The position numbers were made by a program, and so were the translations under genes. DNA of 64,000 bases from an uncultured Collinsella sp. (GTDB taxonomy: Bacteria > Actinomycetota > Coriobacteriia > Coriobacteriales > Coriobacteriaceae). The stretch spans positions 13,880 to 77,879 of the forward strand of contig UQTR01000002.1 in assembly GCA_900544065.1 (NCBI GenBank), in the 5' to 3' direction. The notes beneath the pieces were generated by a model that was not told the DNA's origin, searched no databases, and was given only the letters and a program-made list of their open reading frames with translations. This document shows positions 16,148 to 24,752 of this stretch, piece by piece (the stretch's first letter is position 1; every line of letters begins with the position of its first letter).

Positions 16148-16471
16148 TTATTTGCTGACTCCGCGTTGCGGCTCGCCGTGGACATCGAGATAGAGGCGCA
16201 GGACGTTGCGCAAGATCTCCTCGACATTTCTTGTTGCGGCATGAAGATCATCGTCCCCAAACATTGCCCCATGGAGCTTCGTGTGGGCACAAAGAATCTG
16301 GCGATACATGACGCGAGAGAACATCTCTTCGGCCTTCAGGGCATGTCGAACAGCTCGTTCAGAACAAGTCGGCATGCTCGCCGAAGACTCCTTTATAGAC
16401 GACATTGCCGTACTGGTTGTTGAGATGGAGCCGCATTCAAACGGTCCGCGCATGATCTTCGGTCGGGTCAT
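16148..16471 (-). CDS. Hypothetical protein, first gene of the element operon
   Basis: A 107-residue protein starting MTRPKIMRGPFECG at the ATG at 16471, with GAGG five bases upstream. The N-terminal third is Ser/Thr-rich, and the rest (about residues 45-100) looks helical and mixed-charge (ALKAEEMFSRVMYRQ ... VEEILRNVLRLYLDVHGE). Longer upstream frame residues have no ribosome site. No family is recognised. By position it is the first of the element's minus-strand genes, where small regulators often lie, but no helix-turn-helix is evident. Confidence 0.5.
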   Translation of the reverse strand: MTRPKIMRGPFECGSISTTSTAMSSIKESSASMPTCSERAVRHALKAEEMFSRVMYRQILCAHTKLHGAMFGDDDLHAATRNVEEILRNVLRLYLDVHGEPQRGVSK

Positions 16472-16552
16472 ACATACCTCTTTCCTAAAATTGGATATTA
16501 CCGACGATTCGTCAATCGTCATCGAGCACTCGGTGAGCACATCATGCCATAA

Positions 16553-16732
16553 GCTTCTGAGCTGGGATTATTTCGCAAGGACCTGTCGTTCTCGACGTCC
16601 TCTGATGAGAAGAAGTGGGGCGTAATGATGACAAAGTATTCAATCACGGAACAAACACAATTTAATAATCACCCAGATGGGGCAAATATGGACATCCAGA
16701 TATTGAATCGTCGGTATCGTTGGTGTCGCTGA
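16553..16732 (+). pseudogene. Protein-like remnant without a start
   Basis: An open 59-codon stretch reading like true coding sequence (ELGLFRKDLSFSTSSDEKKW, then GVMMTKYSITEQTQFNNHPD) but bounded upstream by TAA with no start until an ATG at 16625 (35 codons). It lies on the plus strand, opposite its neighbours, between the element operon and the ABC-F gene. It is probably the tail of a broken gene. I do not recognise the family. Confidence 0.35.
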
Positions 16733-16832
16733 GCCTTCAGGCTGAGGGGGATGGGCCATTTGCGCTGAGTTGCTTGTAAAACGGGGGAGGGGATATCAGA
16801 AGAAGGCGGCTTGCAGAAGACATGCCTGAGCG

Positions 16833-18371
16833 CTAGAGGAGGGGCTGACCAATAGTGTGCTCCTCTTCTGGGGCCAAATCCAAGCGGAGGGGGCATGAGG
16901 CCGAGAGGAACTGCTCGTCATGGCTCACCAAAACAAGCGCGCCGGGAAAGGCGGAAAGCGCTCGCTCGAGTGCCTCCACCGAGTGCAGGTCCAGGTGATT
17001 CGTGGGTTCGTCCATGACGATGATTTCGGGGGCATCTAGTATACCGCGGGCGAGCATGAGCTTCCGCAGCTCCCCCGGGCTGATGTTCTCGCCGGACAAT
17101 ATTCGTTCGGGATCCGAATTGAGTTGCGCAACGATCGAAAGCAGGGCTCCACGTTCGGCTTGGGGCAGGTCCTTGATTTCCGAGAGGAATTCAATTGAGG
17201 ATGAATCGTCGACTTCCTGAGGGATATACAGCGTGCGAATGTCCAATCCCGTGGCCTTGCGGCCTTCCAATATCTCCAGGATATGCTTGACCAGTGTTGT
17301 TTTCCCCGCTCCGTTGGGGCCGCTTATGCCCAGATGATCGGTATTTCCCAGATAAATCTCGGGAACCCGCAAAGATTGCCTCGGGCCGCACGGTATGCGA
17401 TCTGAGCTGACGTGAATCAGTGTTTTGCGCGGGCTGGGTTGCGCTTCCATCCACAAGGTGCTTTCGTAGCGCTTTTCGACATGGTGGGCGTCGACGGCGG
17501 CTTGCGCGCGCTGGATTCGGGAGTCCATGCGCGAAGCGAGCTTGCCCGCAACGCCGTCTCTGCCAGTGAGAATGGCGAGTTTGATTCGTGCTTTCGCGTC
17601 GTGATCCTTCGGATCGACATGACGGGCGCTTCTCTTGGATGCGGACCGTGAGGCGTTTTCAACGCGCCTGATATACTCAGCCTTCATGCGCTTTTCTTCG
17701 GATCGCGCAATCGATTTGGCCCGCGCCGCGCTTTCGCGCTCCAGATTCGCCTGCGAGCGAGCTTGGGAGTAGTTGCCGGGGCGCATGGTGACGTGCCCCG
17801 ACTCAAAGCACAGGCAGTCCTTTGCCAAGGAGTCGAGCAACGCACGGTCGTGCGAGACGAGGAGGCCAATACCCTTGTACTCGGCGAGTGCTTTGCAAAT
17901 CTGCCTTCTGCATTCTGCGTCCACATGGTTAGTCGGTTCATCCATTGCCAGAAGATCGGGATTCTGCCAAAGCGCGACGGCTATTTGAATTTTCTTCTGC
18001 TCGCCACCGGAGAGCTCGGAAAAACGCCAGAGCATATCATCGGTGATGCGGAGCATCCTTCTGAGGTGCGTGGTCGCCGGGGCGAAGTCGCACGCAAAAT
18101 CGAAGAGCATGGGCGGTTCGACTCCGGCTTCTTGCGCGCAATATGCGGAGACGAGACGCGGTGAAACGACGCCGCGATCTGGAATCAGAAGTCCGCACGC
18201 AATGCGGACGAAAGTTGATTTCCCGCACCCGTTGTCTCCGACGATGCCGTGCCAGCCGGGGGCAAATGTCGCCGACACGTTGTCGAGTGCGGGCATTGCG
18301 CTGCCAGGATATGCATAAGTAATATGGGAAAGAACGAGGGTGGTGGAGCTGTTCAAATTGGTTCTTGACAT
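16833..18371 (-). CDS. ABC-F family ATPase (possible ribosomal protection protein), element cargo
   Basis: A 512-residue soluble protein with two ABC domains and no membrane domain, the ABC-F form. The first domain has Walker A GDNGCGKST, signature LSGGEQKK and LLAMDEPTNHVD. The second has GPNGAGKTT, a signature altered to ISPGELRK and IIVMDEPTNHLD. A basic, helical inter-domain linker (about residues 205-300) would reach the ribosome. Such proteins act in translation, and many mobile ones protect ribosomes from macrolides, lincosamides, streptogramins or pleuromutilins. Resistance here is inference. The start ATG at 18371 follows GAGGAGG, which is itself part of a hairpin (18375-18394), as in attenuated antibiotic-resistance genes. 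Confidence 0.88.
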   Translation of the reverse strand: MSRTNLNSSTTLVLSHITYAYPGSAMPALDNVSATFAPGWHGIVGDNGCGKSTFVRIACGLLIPDRGVVSPRLVSAYCAQEAGVEPPMLFDFACDFAPATTHLRRMLRITDDMLWRFSELSGGEQKKIQIAVALWQNPDLLAMDEPTNHVDAECRRQICKALAEYKGIGLLVSHDRALLDSLAKDCLCFESGHVTMRPGNYSQARSQANLERESAARAKSIARSEEKRMKAEYIRRVENASRSASKRSARHVDPKDHDAKARIKLAILTGRDGVAGKLASRMDSRIQRAQAAVDAHHVEKRYESTLWMEAQPSPRKTLIHVSSDRIPCGPRQSLRVPEIYLGNTDHLGISGPNGAGKTTLVKHILEILEGRKATGLDIRTLYIPQEVDDSSSIEFLSEIKDLPQAERGALLSIVAQLNSDPERILSGENISPGELRKLMLARGILDAPEIIVMDEPTNHLDLHSVEALERALSAFPGALVLVSHDEQFLSASCPLRLDLAPEEEHTIGQPLL

Positions 18372-18374
18372 TGT

Positions 18375-18485
18375 GCCTCCTCGGCATGGGAGGCCGCGTT
18401 TTGCCGCATATGCTCTGATTGGCTCGTTCCGACCAACGTGAACGCCCGTCGACTCGAGTCAAGCTGAAAGAAAATGAGTCGACGG
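18375..18485 (-). promoter_or_regulatory. Structured leader of the ABC-F gene
   Basis: A hairpin pairing GCCTCC (18375-18380 on the plus strand) with GGAGGC (18389-18394) buries the ABC-F ribosome site. Upstream, CCGTCGACTC (18446-18455) pairs with GAGTCGACGG (18476-18485), and GACTCGAGTC at 18451-18460 offers a competing partner. This is the layout of ribosome-mediated attenuation, but no convincing leader peptide was found. Confidence 0.5.
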
Positions 18486-19072
18486 CAATGCTCGCAAAGG
18501 TAGTGTTTAGGATATACGAGGATCAGTGAAAAGACGATACGACAAATGTGCAGCCAGATTTATTCTTGGATAGATGGCAATTTGCAAATTGGCGTCGATA
18601 TGTATCGTCTACAGCTTCACGAATCCTTTTCCTTTCCGGGGCGCTGGCTTGGCATATGGGCCTGCGCTGCATTCTTCCGTAGAGTCTAACAAAGCAATAA
18701 TGCGGACGCAAGGAGGCGTTGCGTCTGAAAGCACGCCATTGCGTTGGACGCTTGAAGGGGTTTGCAAGTCGATTGAAAGAATACTAGTGCATCCGCTTCT
18801 TGTAACTAGCATGCGATGGTGGGCGTCGTGAATGTTGAGCGAGGTCATCGACTTGATTTTTCTGGTGTTTGAGATATTAGCTTTCGCGATTTACCCTCCA
18901 AATTGCAGAGGTTTGAGACGACCGGAAAGGAATGCTTATGCTCGATTCTCCGTTCTTCAGCTACTGGGGAAAGGCGAAAGGAGTTGCTTTTCTCCATCAC
19001 GGCAATATCGCATCGGGGCTCAAAGTCGTAAAAACGTCGTAAGGTACGCGATATGGTTCGCCGGGATCCTAA
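18486..19072. other. AT-rich right arm of the element, no gene recognised
   Basis: About 590 bp between the ABC-F leader and attR. Open frames here lack ribosome sites and protein-like composition. Arm-type repeats GTCGTAAA (19025) and GTCGTAAG (19036) lie at its right end, about 60 bp from attR. Confidence 0.5.
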
Positions 19073-19135
19073 CTAGCTAGGCATTTTTCTGAATCTGCAG
19101 ATGTTCCCATGACAGATAAACAGTACGCGTTGCAT
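19073..19135 (-). pseudogene. Displaced original 5' end of the phosphatase gene (attR side)
   Basis: Reading from the ATG at 19135 gives MQRVLFICHGNIC, the start of a low-molecular-weight phosphatase up to the P-loop, then a few foreign codons and a TAG at 19073. The shared core TTCCCATGACAGA is at 19104-19116. An AAAGG ribosome site precedes the ATG. This is the native start cut off by element integration; excision would rejoin it to the body at 11140. Confidence 0.85.
19104..19116. other. attR core
   Basis: TTCCCATGACAGA is identical to 11555-11567 and marks the right boundary of the integrated element. Confidence 0.85.
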
Positions 19136-19195
19136 AGAACGACACCTTTCATATAGAAGGCTGCTAAAGAGTCGAAGCCGGGCGCATACAGAGTT

Positions 19196-19945
19196 TTATT
19201 TCTTAGCCAGTTTGAAGTAGCGCTCAAATATCAATTCGAAAACGTAATAGAACATCAATCGACTGTCGAGGTCCATGCTGCCCAAGCGGATTTCTTTTTG
19301 CACGGTGTAGATAGGGTAGTCGGCTAGTTTCGAGAGAGAATTTCGAGAAAAGCCGGTGAGCGTGACGACCTTGCATCCGCGTGTTTTGGCTATCGATGTG
19401 GCGTCAATAGAGACCTGTGTCTCGCCGCTTACGGAAACGCTGAAGACCAGGTCGTTTTTGCCGAGGAGTTCTGCGTAATGCCTCATGACGTGGCGTTCAC
19501 TGAGCGTATCGGTGTTCTTGCCCATAATTTTGAGCTTTTCAGCCATTTCGAGGCACGGGTACTTCGAAAAACCCGAGCAGAAGAACACGATATGCGAGGC
19601 GTCCTGGATAAGACTCACAACCGAATCGATGACCCGGTCGTTAAGCAGATCTTTGGTCTGTACGAGCTGGGTGTCGAGCGGAAGCGTCTCGATAGTGAAT
19701 CGATTGCGGTCGAGCGAGGCGGAATACGATTGTTTGAGCTCCGTAAACCCCGAGAAGCCAAGCTTATGGGCAAGCCTGACGATTGTATTGGGAGCAACAA
19801 AGAACCGTTCAGCAACGCTCTTAAGCGTGACATCGTCAATATCATCACGCAGCTCGATGATGTAGCGCATGATCTCGCTTTCGAGATCGTTGAGCTTGCT
19901 TTCGCCAGCTCGCACATGATCATAAAAAGATTCTTGATCTTTCAT
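19196..19945 (-). CDS. RpiR/MurR-family regulator of the alpha-glucoside operon
   Basis: A 249-residue regulator with an N-terminal RpiR helix-turn-helix (about residues 1-75, with SVAERFFVAPNTIVRLAHKLGF) and a C-terminal SIS sugar-phosphate-binding domain (about 105-240, with FCSGFSKYPC and VSVSGET). RpiR proteins sense phosphosugars. It is divergent from the GH4 phosphoglucosidase and PTS genes, so it most likely controls them in response to a phospho-alpha-glucoside. The ATG at 19945 is preferred because homology starts there; the frame open to 20098 has no family support. The GAGGGG ribosome site is 13 bases upstream, rather distant. Confidence 0.88.
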   Translation of the reverse strand: MKDQESFYDHVRAGESKLNDLESEIMRYIIELRDDIDDVTLKSVAERFFVAPNTIVRLAHKLGFSGFTELKQSYSASLDRNRFTIETLPLDTQLVQTKDLLNDRVIDSVVSLIQDASHIVFFCSGFSKYPCLEMAEKLKIMGKNTDTLSERHVMRHYAELLGKNDLVFSVSVSGETQVSIDATSIAKTRGCKVVTLTGFSRNSLSKLADYPIYTVQKEIRLGSMDLDSRLMFYYVFELIFERYFKLAKK

Positions 19946-20243
19946 AAGATGTTTCAGCCCCTCGCACCTCGCCGTACATATGGTACCGCTTTGTGTAGCC
20001 AGGTGAGAAATCGGTAATTGGTCAAGATTGCCTATTGCCCACGAGCTGGGCAAACGTGCGTGTCTGTCTACACATATCTGTGTTGTGAGCGAAATCATGT
20101 GTCCCCGTTTCGCATTGGCTCATACGGAGACTCGCAAATGACCTTATGTCGCAAAATAGCAATCGAAACGAAGCAAGCCGAGGACAACCGCGGAGCCCAA
20201 GGTCTTCGAGAACACCGATCAGCCAACCCTGGAGGGACGGAAC

Positions 20244-21569
20244 ATGAAGGATAAGCTCAATATTGTGATCGTTGGCGGCGGCTCCACGTGGTGCCCTGGC
20301 ATTCTTAAAGCCCTGACCAAGCACATGGACATTCTGCCGCTGAACCGCGTGATGCTCTATGACATCGATGCCGAGCGCCAGCGTCCGATCGGCGAGTTTG
20401 GCAAGATCCTCTTCGCTGAGGAGGAGCCCGGTGTGGAGTTTGGTTACACCACCGATAAGGACGAGGCTTACACCGACGTCGACTTTGTGCTCTGCCAGAT
20501 TCGTACCGGCGGCTACGAGATGCGTAGCAAGGACGAGAAGATTCCGCTGCATATGGGAATCATCGGCCAGGAAACGGTGGGCCCTGGCGGCATGGCTTAC
20601 GGTATGCGCTCCATGCATGACATGGTTGAGATCGTCAACGACGTTCGCGCTCATAGCCCGGAGGCGTGGATTATCAACTACACCAACCCGGCTGCTATTG
20701 TGGCATATGGTCTCGAGCGCGTCCTGCCCGATGAGCATCGCGTTCTCAACATCTGCGATCAGCCCGTCAACCTCATGCGCTCTTACGGTCGTCTGCTCGG
20801 TCGCGATATGAGCAAGACGGAGCCCGTGTACTTTGGCCTCAATCACTTCGGTTGGTTCAAGCACATCTACGATGAAGAGGGCCATGACCTCGTCCCGCAG
20901 ATTAAGGAGTACACGGAGAAGAACGGCTTCCTTCCTGCCGATGCCGAGCAGCGTGACCAGTCCTGGCTTGATACCTACGCCATGGTCAAGGACATGCTCG
21001 AGGACTTCCCCGACTATCTGCCCAACACTTATCTGCAGTACTATCTGTATCCCGAGTACAAGGTCGCTCACCTCGACCCCGACTACACTCGCTCCGACGA
21101 GGTTATCAACGGTCGTGAGAAGCGCGTGTTCGCCGAGTGCGAGCGTGTTGCCAAAGTCGGCACCGCAAAGAACTCCTCGGTTGTGCAGAACGATGCTCAT
21201 GGCGATATGATCGTGGAAATCACTTCGGCCATTTATCGCAACACCAACAAGACCTTCATTGTCATCGTGCCCAACAACGGCATTATCGAGGGCATGCCCG
21301 ATGACGCCATGGTCGAGGTCGCGGCAAGCGTGGGCGCCAATGGCCCGCAGCCCTATGCTGTTGGCAAGATCGGTACCTTCTATCGCGGCCTTATGGAGAA
21401 CCAGTACGCCTATGAGCGTCTGACTGTTGAGGCTTGGATGGAGGGTTCCTACGAGAAGGCTCTGCAGGCACTCACGCTTAATCGTCTGGTCGGTGACGCA
21501 AAGAAGGCTCGCAAAGTGCTCGACAAGCTCATCGAGGCCAATAAGGATTACTGGCCGGAGCTTAAGTAG
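20244..21569 (+). CDS. GH4 6-phospho-alpha-glucosidase
   Basis: A 441-residue NAD- and Mn-dependent glycosidase of family GH4. It resembles MalH/GlvA/AglB closely, including the C-terminal ANKDYWPELK. The NAD motif is GGGSTWCPG (residues 11-19). Metal ligands are Cys171 in CDQP and His201 in NHFGWF. It would hydrolyse 6'-phosphorylated alpha-glucosides, such as maltose 6-phosphate or phospho-sucrose isomers, imported by the PTS encoded next door. The ATG at 20244 follows GGAGGGACGG. The short gap to the PTS gene contains a partial hairpin, so expression of the two may be uneven. Confidence 0.93.
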   Translation: MKDKLNIVIVGGGSTWCPGILKALTKHMDILPLNRVMLYDIDAERQRPIGEFGKILFAEEEPGVEFGYTTDKDEAYTDVDFVLCQIRTGGYEMRSKDEKIPLHMGIIGQETVGPGGMAYGMRSMHDMVEIVNDVRAHSPEAWIINYTNPAAIVAYGLERVLPDEHRVLNICDQPVNLMRSYGRLLGRDMSKTEPVYFGLNHFGWFKHIYDEEGHDLVPQIKEYTEKNGFLPADAEQRDQSWLDTYAMVKDMLEDFPDYLPNTYLQYYLYPEYKVAHLDPDYTRSDEVINGREKRVFAECERVAKVGTAKNSSVVQNDAHGDMIVEITSAIYRNTNKTFIVIVPNNGIIEGMPDDAMVEVAASVGANGPQPYAVGKIGTFYRGLMENQYAYERLTVEAWMEGSYEKALQALTLNRLVGDAKKARKVLDKLIEANKDYWPELK

Positions 21570-21598
21570 CTAGTTCCATAGCGCTTGATAACTGTTAT

Positions 21599-21636
21599 GG
21601 GGCGTGTGGGTTGTAGAACTGCACGCCCCGTTTCTT
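21599..21636 (+). terminator. Partial terminator or stabilising hairpin in the operon
   Basis: GGGGCGTG (21599-21606) pairs with CACGCCCC (21622-21629), followed by GTTTCTTT. Lying between the GH4 and PTS genes, it could lower downstream transcription or protect the upstream mRNA. Confidence 0.55.
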
Positions 21637-21651
21637 TAAGAGGGGTATCCC

Positions 21652-23214
21652 ATGAACAAAGATGAGCTGCTGGCAAAGTTCCAGCGTCTGGGCAAAGTCC
21701 TCATGACGCCTGTCCTGATCCTGCCAATCGCCGGCATCCTTCAGGGCTTTGGCAATGCCTTTACCAGCCCCACCCTTACGGCAGCTGTTCCCTGGCTTGC
21801 TGCTCCGGGCTTTGCGATCTTCTTTTCGATTCTCAAGGCCGCTGCCAGCATCGTTATGAACAACATCCCGGTTATCTTCTCGATTTGTCTCGCCTATGGC
21901 TTCGCCAAGTCCGAGAAGGCTACCGCGGCGCTTTGTGGCTTTTTGGGCTACATGTGCATGAACTCCGTGATGGGCACGTTCCTTACGGCGACTGGTGTCA
22001 TCGATCCCGCGAATCTTACGACGGGCCAGAGCACGATCCTCGGTATCACCACGCTCGACACTGGCGTTATCGGCGGTCTTCTGGTGGGTGCAATCGTCGC
22101 ATGGTTGCATAACCGTTACTACAAGATTGAGCTGCCTGCCGTGTTCTCCATCTTCAACGGCACGCGCTTTATCCCGGCGGTGACGCTGCTCTCATGCAGC
22201 ATCCTCGCATTGGTCATGTCCTTTGTTTTCCCGTTTATTCAGAACGCTCTCGGTGCGCTGTCCGAGTTCATCAAGACTACGGGTGCCTTTGGTGCATTTG
22301 TCTACGGCGCCGGCGAGCGCATGCTCCTGCCTTTTGGCCTGCATCACTTTGTCTATTTGCCGTTCTTCTTCACGTCGCTCGGTGGCGTCGAGACCATCGA
22401 CGGCCAGACTGTTCAGGGCGCTATCAATATCTACAACGCGATCCTGGGCTCTCCCAGCACGCCGTTTAACATCGAGGTCAGCCGTTTTGTCATGAACGGC
22501 AAGGTTATCTTCGCCATGTTCGGCCTGCCCGGCGCCGCGCTCGCCTTCTACAAGACGGCGCTTCCCAAGAACAAGAAGAAGACCGCAGCGCTCATGATCG
22601 CCATCGTGGTGCCTTGCATTCTCTCCGGCATTACCGAGCCGCTCGAGTACTCCTTCTTGTTTATCGTGCCCATCCTCTACGTGTTCCACGCTCTCATGGC
22701 TGGTCTTGCTTATGCGCTGACCTATATCCTGCAGTTCAACGTGGCCGGTTCCGCGTCCTTCGGCGGCCCGCTCTTGTCGTTGATCTTTAACGGCATTATG
22801 GGTGCAGCCAAGGGCTCCAACTGGCAGGTTATCCTGTTCCTCGGCCCCATCTACTTCGTGGTGTACTACTTCGTCTTCAAGTTCATCATCCTTAAGAAGG
22901 ACCTTAAGACCCCTGGCCGCGAGGAAGAGTCCGACGATGAGGCCGCAAAGGCTCCCAAGACTGTGATCAGCGACCTCATTCCCGCCATCGTTGAGGCAGT
23001 GGGCGGCGACAACAATATTAAGTCTGTCGAGGCCTGCTTCACCCGTCTGCGCATCCAGCTCAATGACTGTGACAAGGTGGTTGATGACGCCGAGTTTACC
23101 GAAAAGCTCGAAGCGCGTGGCATCGTGCATGTCAACGGCGGCGTGCAGATTGTCTACGGCAACATGGCATCTAACTACGCAACCCAGATGCGCGAGCTAC
23201 TGGGTATGGAGTAA
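21652..23214 (+). CDS. PTS EIICB, alpha-glucoside/maltose-type permease
   Basis: A 520-residue phosphotransferase permease with an N-terminal ten-helix EIIC domain (about 1-420, with the substrate-site motif ITEPLEYSF) and a C-terminal EIIB domain whose phosphorylated Cys is residue 462 (SVEACFTRL). No EIIA is fused, so a separate EIIA must donate phosphate. It is most like MalX/GlvC/AglA proteins, in agreement with the GH4 enzyme next to it. Together they import and split phospho-alpha-glucosides to glucose and glucose 6-phosphate. The ATG at 21652 follows AAGAGGGG. A perfect terminator closes the operon. Confidence 0.93.
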   Translation: MNKDELLAKFQRLGKVLMTPVLILPIAGILQGFGNAFTSPTLTAAVPWLAAPGFAIFFSILKAAASIVMNNIPVIFSICLAYGFAKSEKATAALCGFLGYMCMNSVMGTFLTATGVIDPANLTTGQSTILGITTLDTGVIGGLLVGAIVAWLHNRYYKIELPAVFSIFNGTRFIPAVTLLSCSILALVMSFVFPFIQNALGALSEFIKTTGAFGAFVYGAGERMLLPFGLHHFVYLPFFFTSLGGVETIDGQTVQGAINIYNAILGSPSTPFNIEVSRFVMNGKVIFAMFGLPGAALAFYKTALPKNKKKTAALMIAIVVPCILSGITEPLEYSFLFIVPILYVFHALMAGLAYALTYILQFNVAGSASFGGPLLSLIFNGIMGAAKGSNWQVILFLGPIYFVVYYFVFKFIILKKDLKTPGREEESDDEAAKAPKTVISDLIPAIVEAVGGDNNIKSVEACFTRLRIQLNDCDKVVDDAEFTEKLEARGIVHVNGGVQIVYGNMASNYATQMRELLGME

Positions 23215-23244
23215 ACGACTCGCATATCTATAAAATCCAGTATA

Positions 23245-23281
23245 AAAGGCGGCGGCAGACAATGCGTCTGCCGCCGCCTTT
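23245..23281 (+). terminator. Intrinsic terminator of the alpha-glucoside operon
   Basis: A perfect 16-bp stem, AAAGGCGGCGGCAGAC pairing with GTCTGCCGCCGCCTTT, 30 bp after the PTS stop. The A and T ends make it usable on both strands. Confidence 0.85.
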
Positions 23282-23298
23282 GAGGTGCCCCGCGCACA

Positions 23299-23356
23299 TT
23301 TCGTGTACTTCGGATACACGAAATCGTAGAAAAGCGTGTATCTGAAGTACACGAAA
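23299..23356. repeat. Long inverted repeat with conserved A-rich loop, copy a
   Basis: Arms 23299-23320 and 23335-23356 (22 bp) pair with one wobble around the loop AAATCGTAGAAAAG. Each arm is also a small palindrome (CGTGTA ... TACACG). The element at 24806-24869 has different arms but a similar loop and flanking CG pairs. Confidence 0.65.
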
Positions 23357-23441
23357 TTGCACTGCTGAAGCTTCCGGGCGGATAAACATACTCATATTGG
23401 GCGGTTCACCGGTTGCTCGCCACCTTGGGCTATGTTCGCCC

Positions 23442-24704
23442 CTATGCCTGCATCCGGGGCCGTGCTGATTGACGACGACGCTCCCAACGTGCCAGCTTAA
23501 TCGTCACCAGCGTGAGCGCCCAGGCCACAAGCGAGAATGCGCCACCCACTGCGCCCACGTACGCAATGCCAACGCCGCTTACCACGGCACCGCCCACTGC
23601 GGTGCCAAACGAGATGCCGACGTTAAACGCCATGGGTTCAACCGAACTTGCGAGTACCATCGACTTGGGATGGCGGCTGCGTGCCACGTCCATAAAGTGC
23701 GTGATGCACGACACCGAGAACAGGTACATGAGCAGCGCCAAGCTAAAGACAAAGACCAGCGCGAGCGGCATGGTGCCGCCCACAGCAAACAGCCCGAGCA
23801 ACGCCGCAGCCTGCAGCACAAACGTCACAAGCAGCGCCTTCATGCCAAAGCGCGCATCGATCCATCCGCCCAAGATGTTCGAGATCAGACAGAACACGCC
23901 GTAGGCCATAAGCGTAGTACTGGCTTCGACCGTGCCCATGCCCAGCACCTGCTCAAGATAGGGCGTCACGTAGCCGTAGAACACATAGACCGACCCCACG
24001 CCAAACAAAAAGATGAGCATGCCGGTGATGATGCTCGGCTCGCGCAGCAGCCCCGCCTGCTCGCGGAAGGTGGCGGGCTCGTCGGTTTGTCCAGCGCGCG
24101 GCATAAACGCCACGAGCGCGGCGCAGATCAAAACGGCAAAGGTCAGCGTGCCGTACATGGCGACGTGCCAGTCGAGCGTGTCGGCCACAAACTTGCCGAT
24201 CGAGGTCACAAAGACCATCGCCACGGAGAATGCGCCGTACACCACCGAGATGGCGAGCGAGGTCTGCTGCGGGGACAGCAGCTCGGGGATATACGTCACG
24301 CCCACGGCGAGCAGCGCGCCCGAGACCGATCCCAAGATGATGCGCGAGGCAAACAGTACTTGAAAGTTGGGCGCCAGCGCCATAACAAGATTGCCCAGCA
24401 CAAAGACAATGCTGTAGCACACGAGCAGCTGGTAGCGGCGGAAGCGCCCCGTGCTGAGCGCAAGCATCGGCGTCGCGATGGCGTAGACCAGCGCGAACAC
24501 GCTGATGAGCTGGCCCGCGGTGGCAAGCGAGATACCGAGCTCCGTCGCCAGGTCGCTCTCGATACCGATGACTACGAACTCCGAGCAGCCGAGCGAAAAT
24601 CCCAACAGCACGAGCAGCGCCAGGCAGAGCTTGGTGTGCACGGGGGAGAGCGCGGCGGCGGTTGACTTGCTTTTAGGCGTGGTTGCGGCGGTCAAGATTG
24701 TCAC
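23442..24704 (-). CDS. MFS transporter (DHA1-type efflux)
   Basis: A 12-helix major facilitator of about 420 residues. Helices are clear, starting with LCLALLVLLGFSLGCSEFVV. The SEF segment near the start and the loop motif TGRFRRYQLL (between helices 2 and 3) place it with drug or sugar efflux permeases of the AraJ/DHA1 group. The substrate is unknown. The start is uncertain: the GTG at 24704 lacks a spaced ribosome site, whereas the TTG at 24695 has GGAG eight bases upstream. The longer frame to 24815 crosses a palindromic repeat and is rejected. Repeats lie on both sides of the gene. Confidence 0.85.
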   Translation of the reverse strand: MTILTAATTPKSKSTAAALSPVHTKLCLALLVLLGFSLGCSEFVVIGIESDLATELGISLATAGQLISVFALVYAIATPMLALSTGRFRRYQLLVCYSIVFVLGNLVMALAPNFQVLFASRIILGSVSGALLAVGVTYIPELLSPQQTSLAISVVYGAFSVAMVFVTSIGKFVADTLDWHVAMYGTLTFAVLICAALVAFMPRAGQTDEPATFREQAGLLREPSIITGMLIFLFGVGSVYVFYGYVTPYLEQVLGMGTVEASTTLMAYGVFCLISNILGGWIDARFGMKALLVTFVLQAAALLGLFAVGGTMPLALVFVFSLALLMYLFSVSCITHFMDVARSRHPKSMVLASSVEPMAFNVGISFGTAVGGAVVSGVGIAYVGAVGGAFSLVAWALTLVTIKLARWERRRQSARPRMQA

Positions 24705-24752
24705 TCCAATGTCGCATGGATAAGCGGGATTCAATCCCTGCAACTCTAACAG

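Larger units (their letters stand above)
11555..19116. mobile_element. Integrated conjugative/plasmid-like element in the phosphatase gene
   Basis: A 7.56-kb element bounded by 13-bp identical cores TTCCCATGACAGA. It carries, on one strand, small genes, an FtsK-like translocase, an HUH/SF3 Rep (split by an amber codon) and a tyrosine integrase, in the order typical of small actinobacterial or Firmicutes integrative elements. An ABC-F ATPase is cargo. Integrase arm-type repeats (GTCGTAA) lie inside both ends. The element's AT content and the near-absence of core genes also set it apart. No separate relaxase or type IV secretion genes are visible, so transfer would need the FtsK-like protein plus Rep, or a helper. 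Excisionase was not recognised. Confidence 0.85.

Noticed and set aside
16030..16290. A longer 86-codon frame ending with the 31-residue small protein
   Set aside because: The upstream part lacks a ribosome site and overlaps the 107-residue gene; the ATG at 16125 with GAGAGGAG is preferred.
18574..19080. Two plus-strand frames (85 and 82 codons) right of the ABC-F gene
   Set aside because: No ribosome site, mixed composition, and the second overlaps integrase arm repeats and the attR region.
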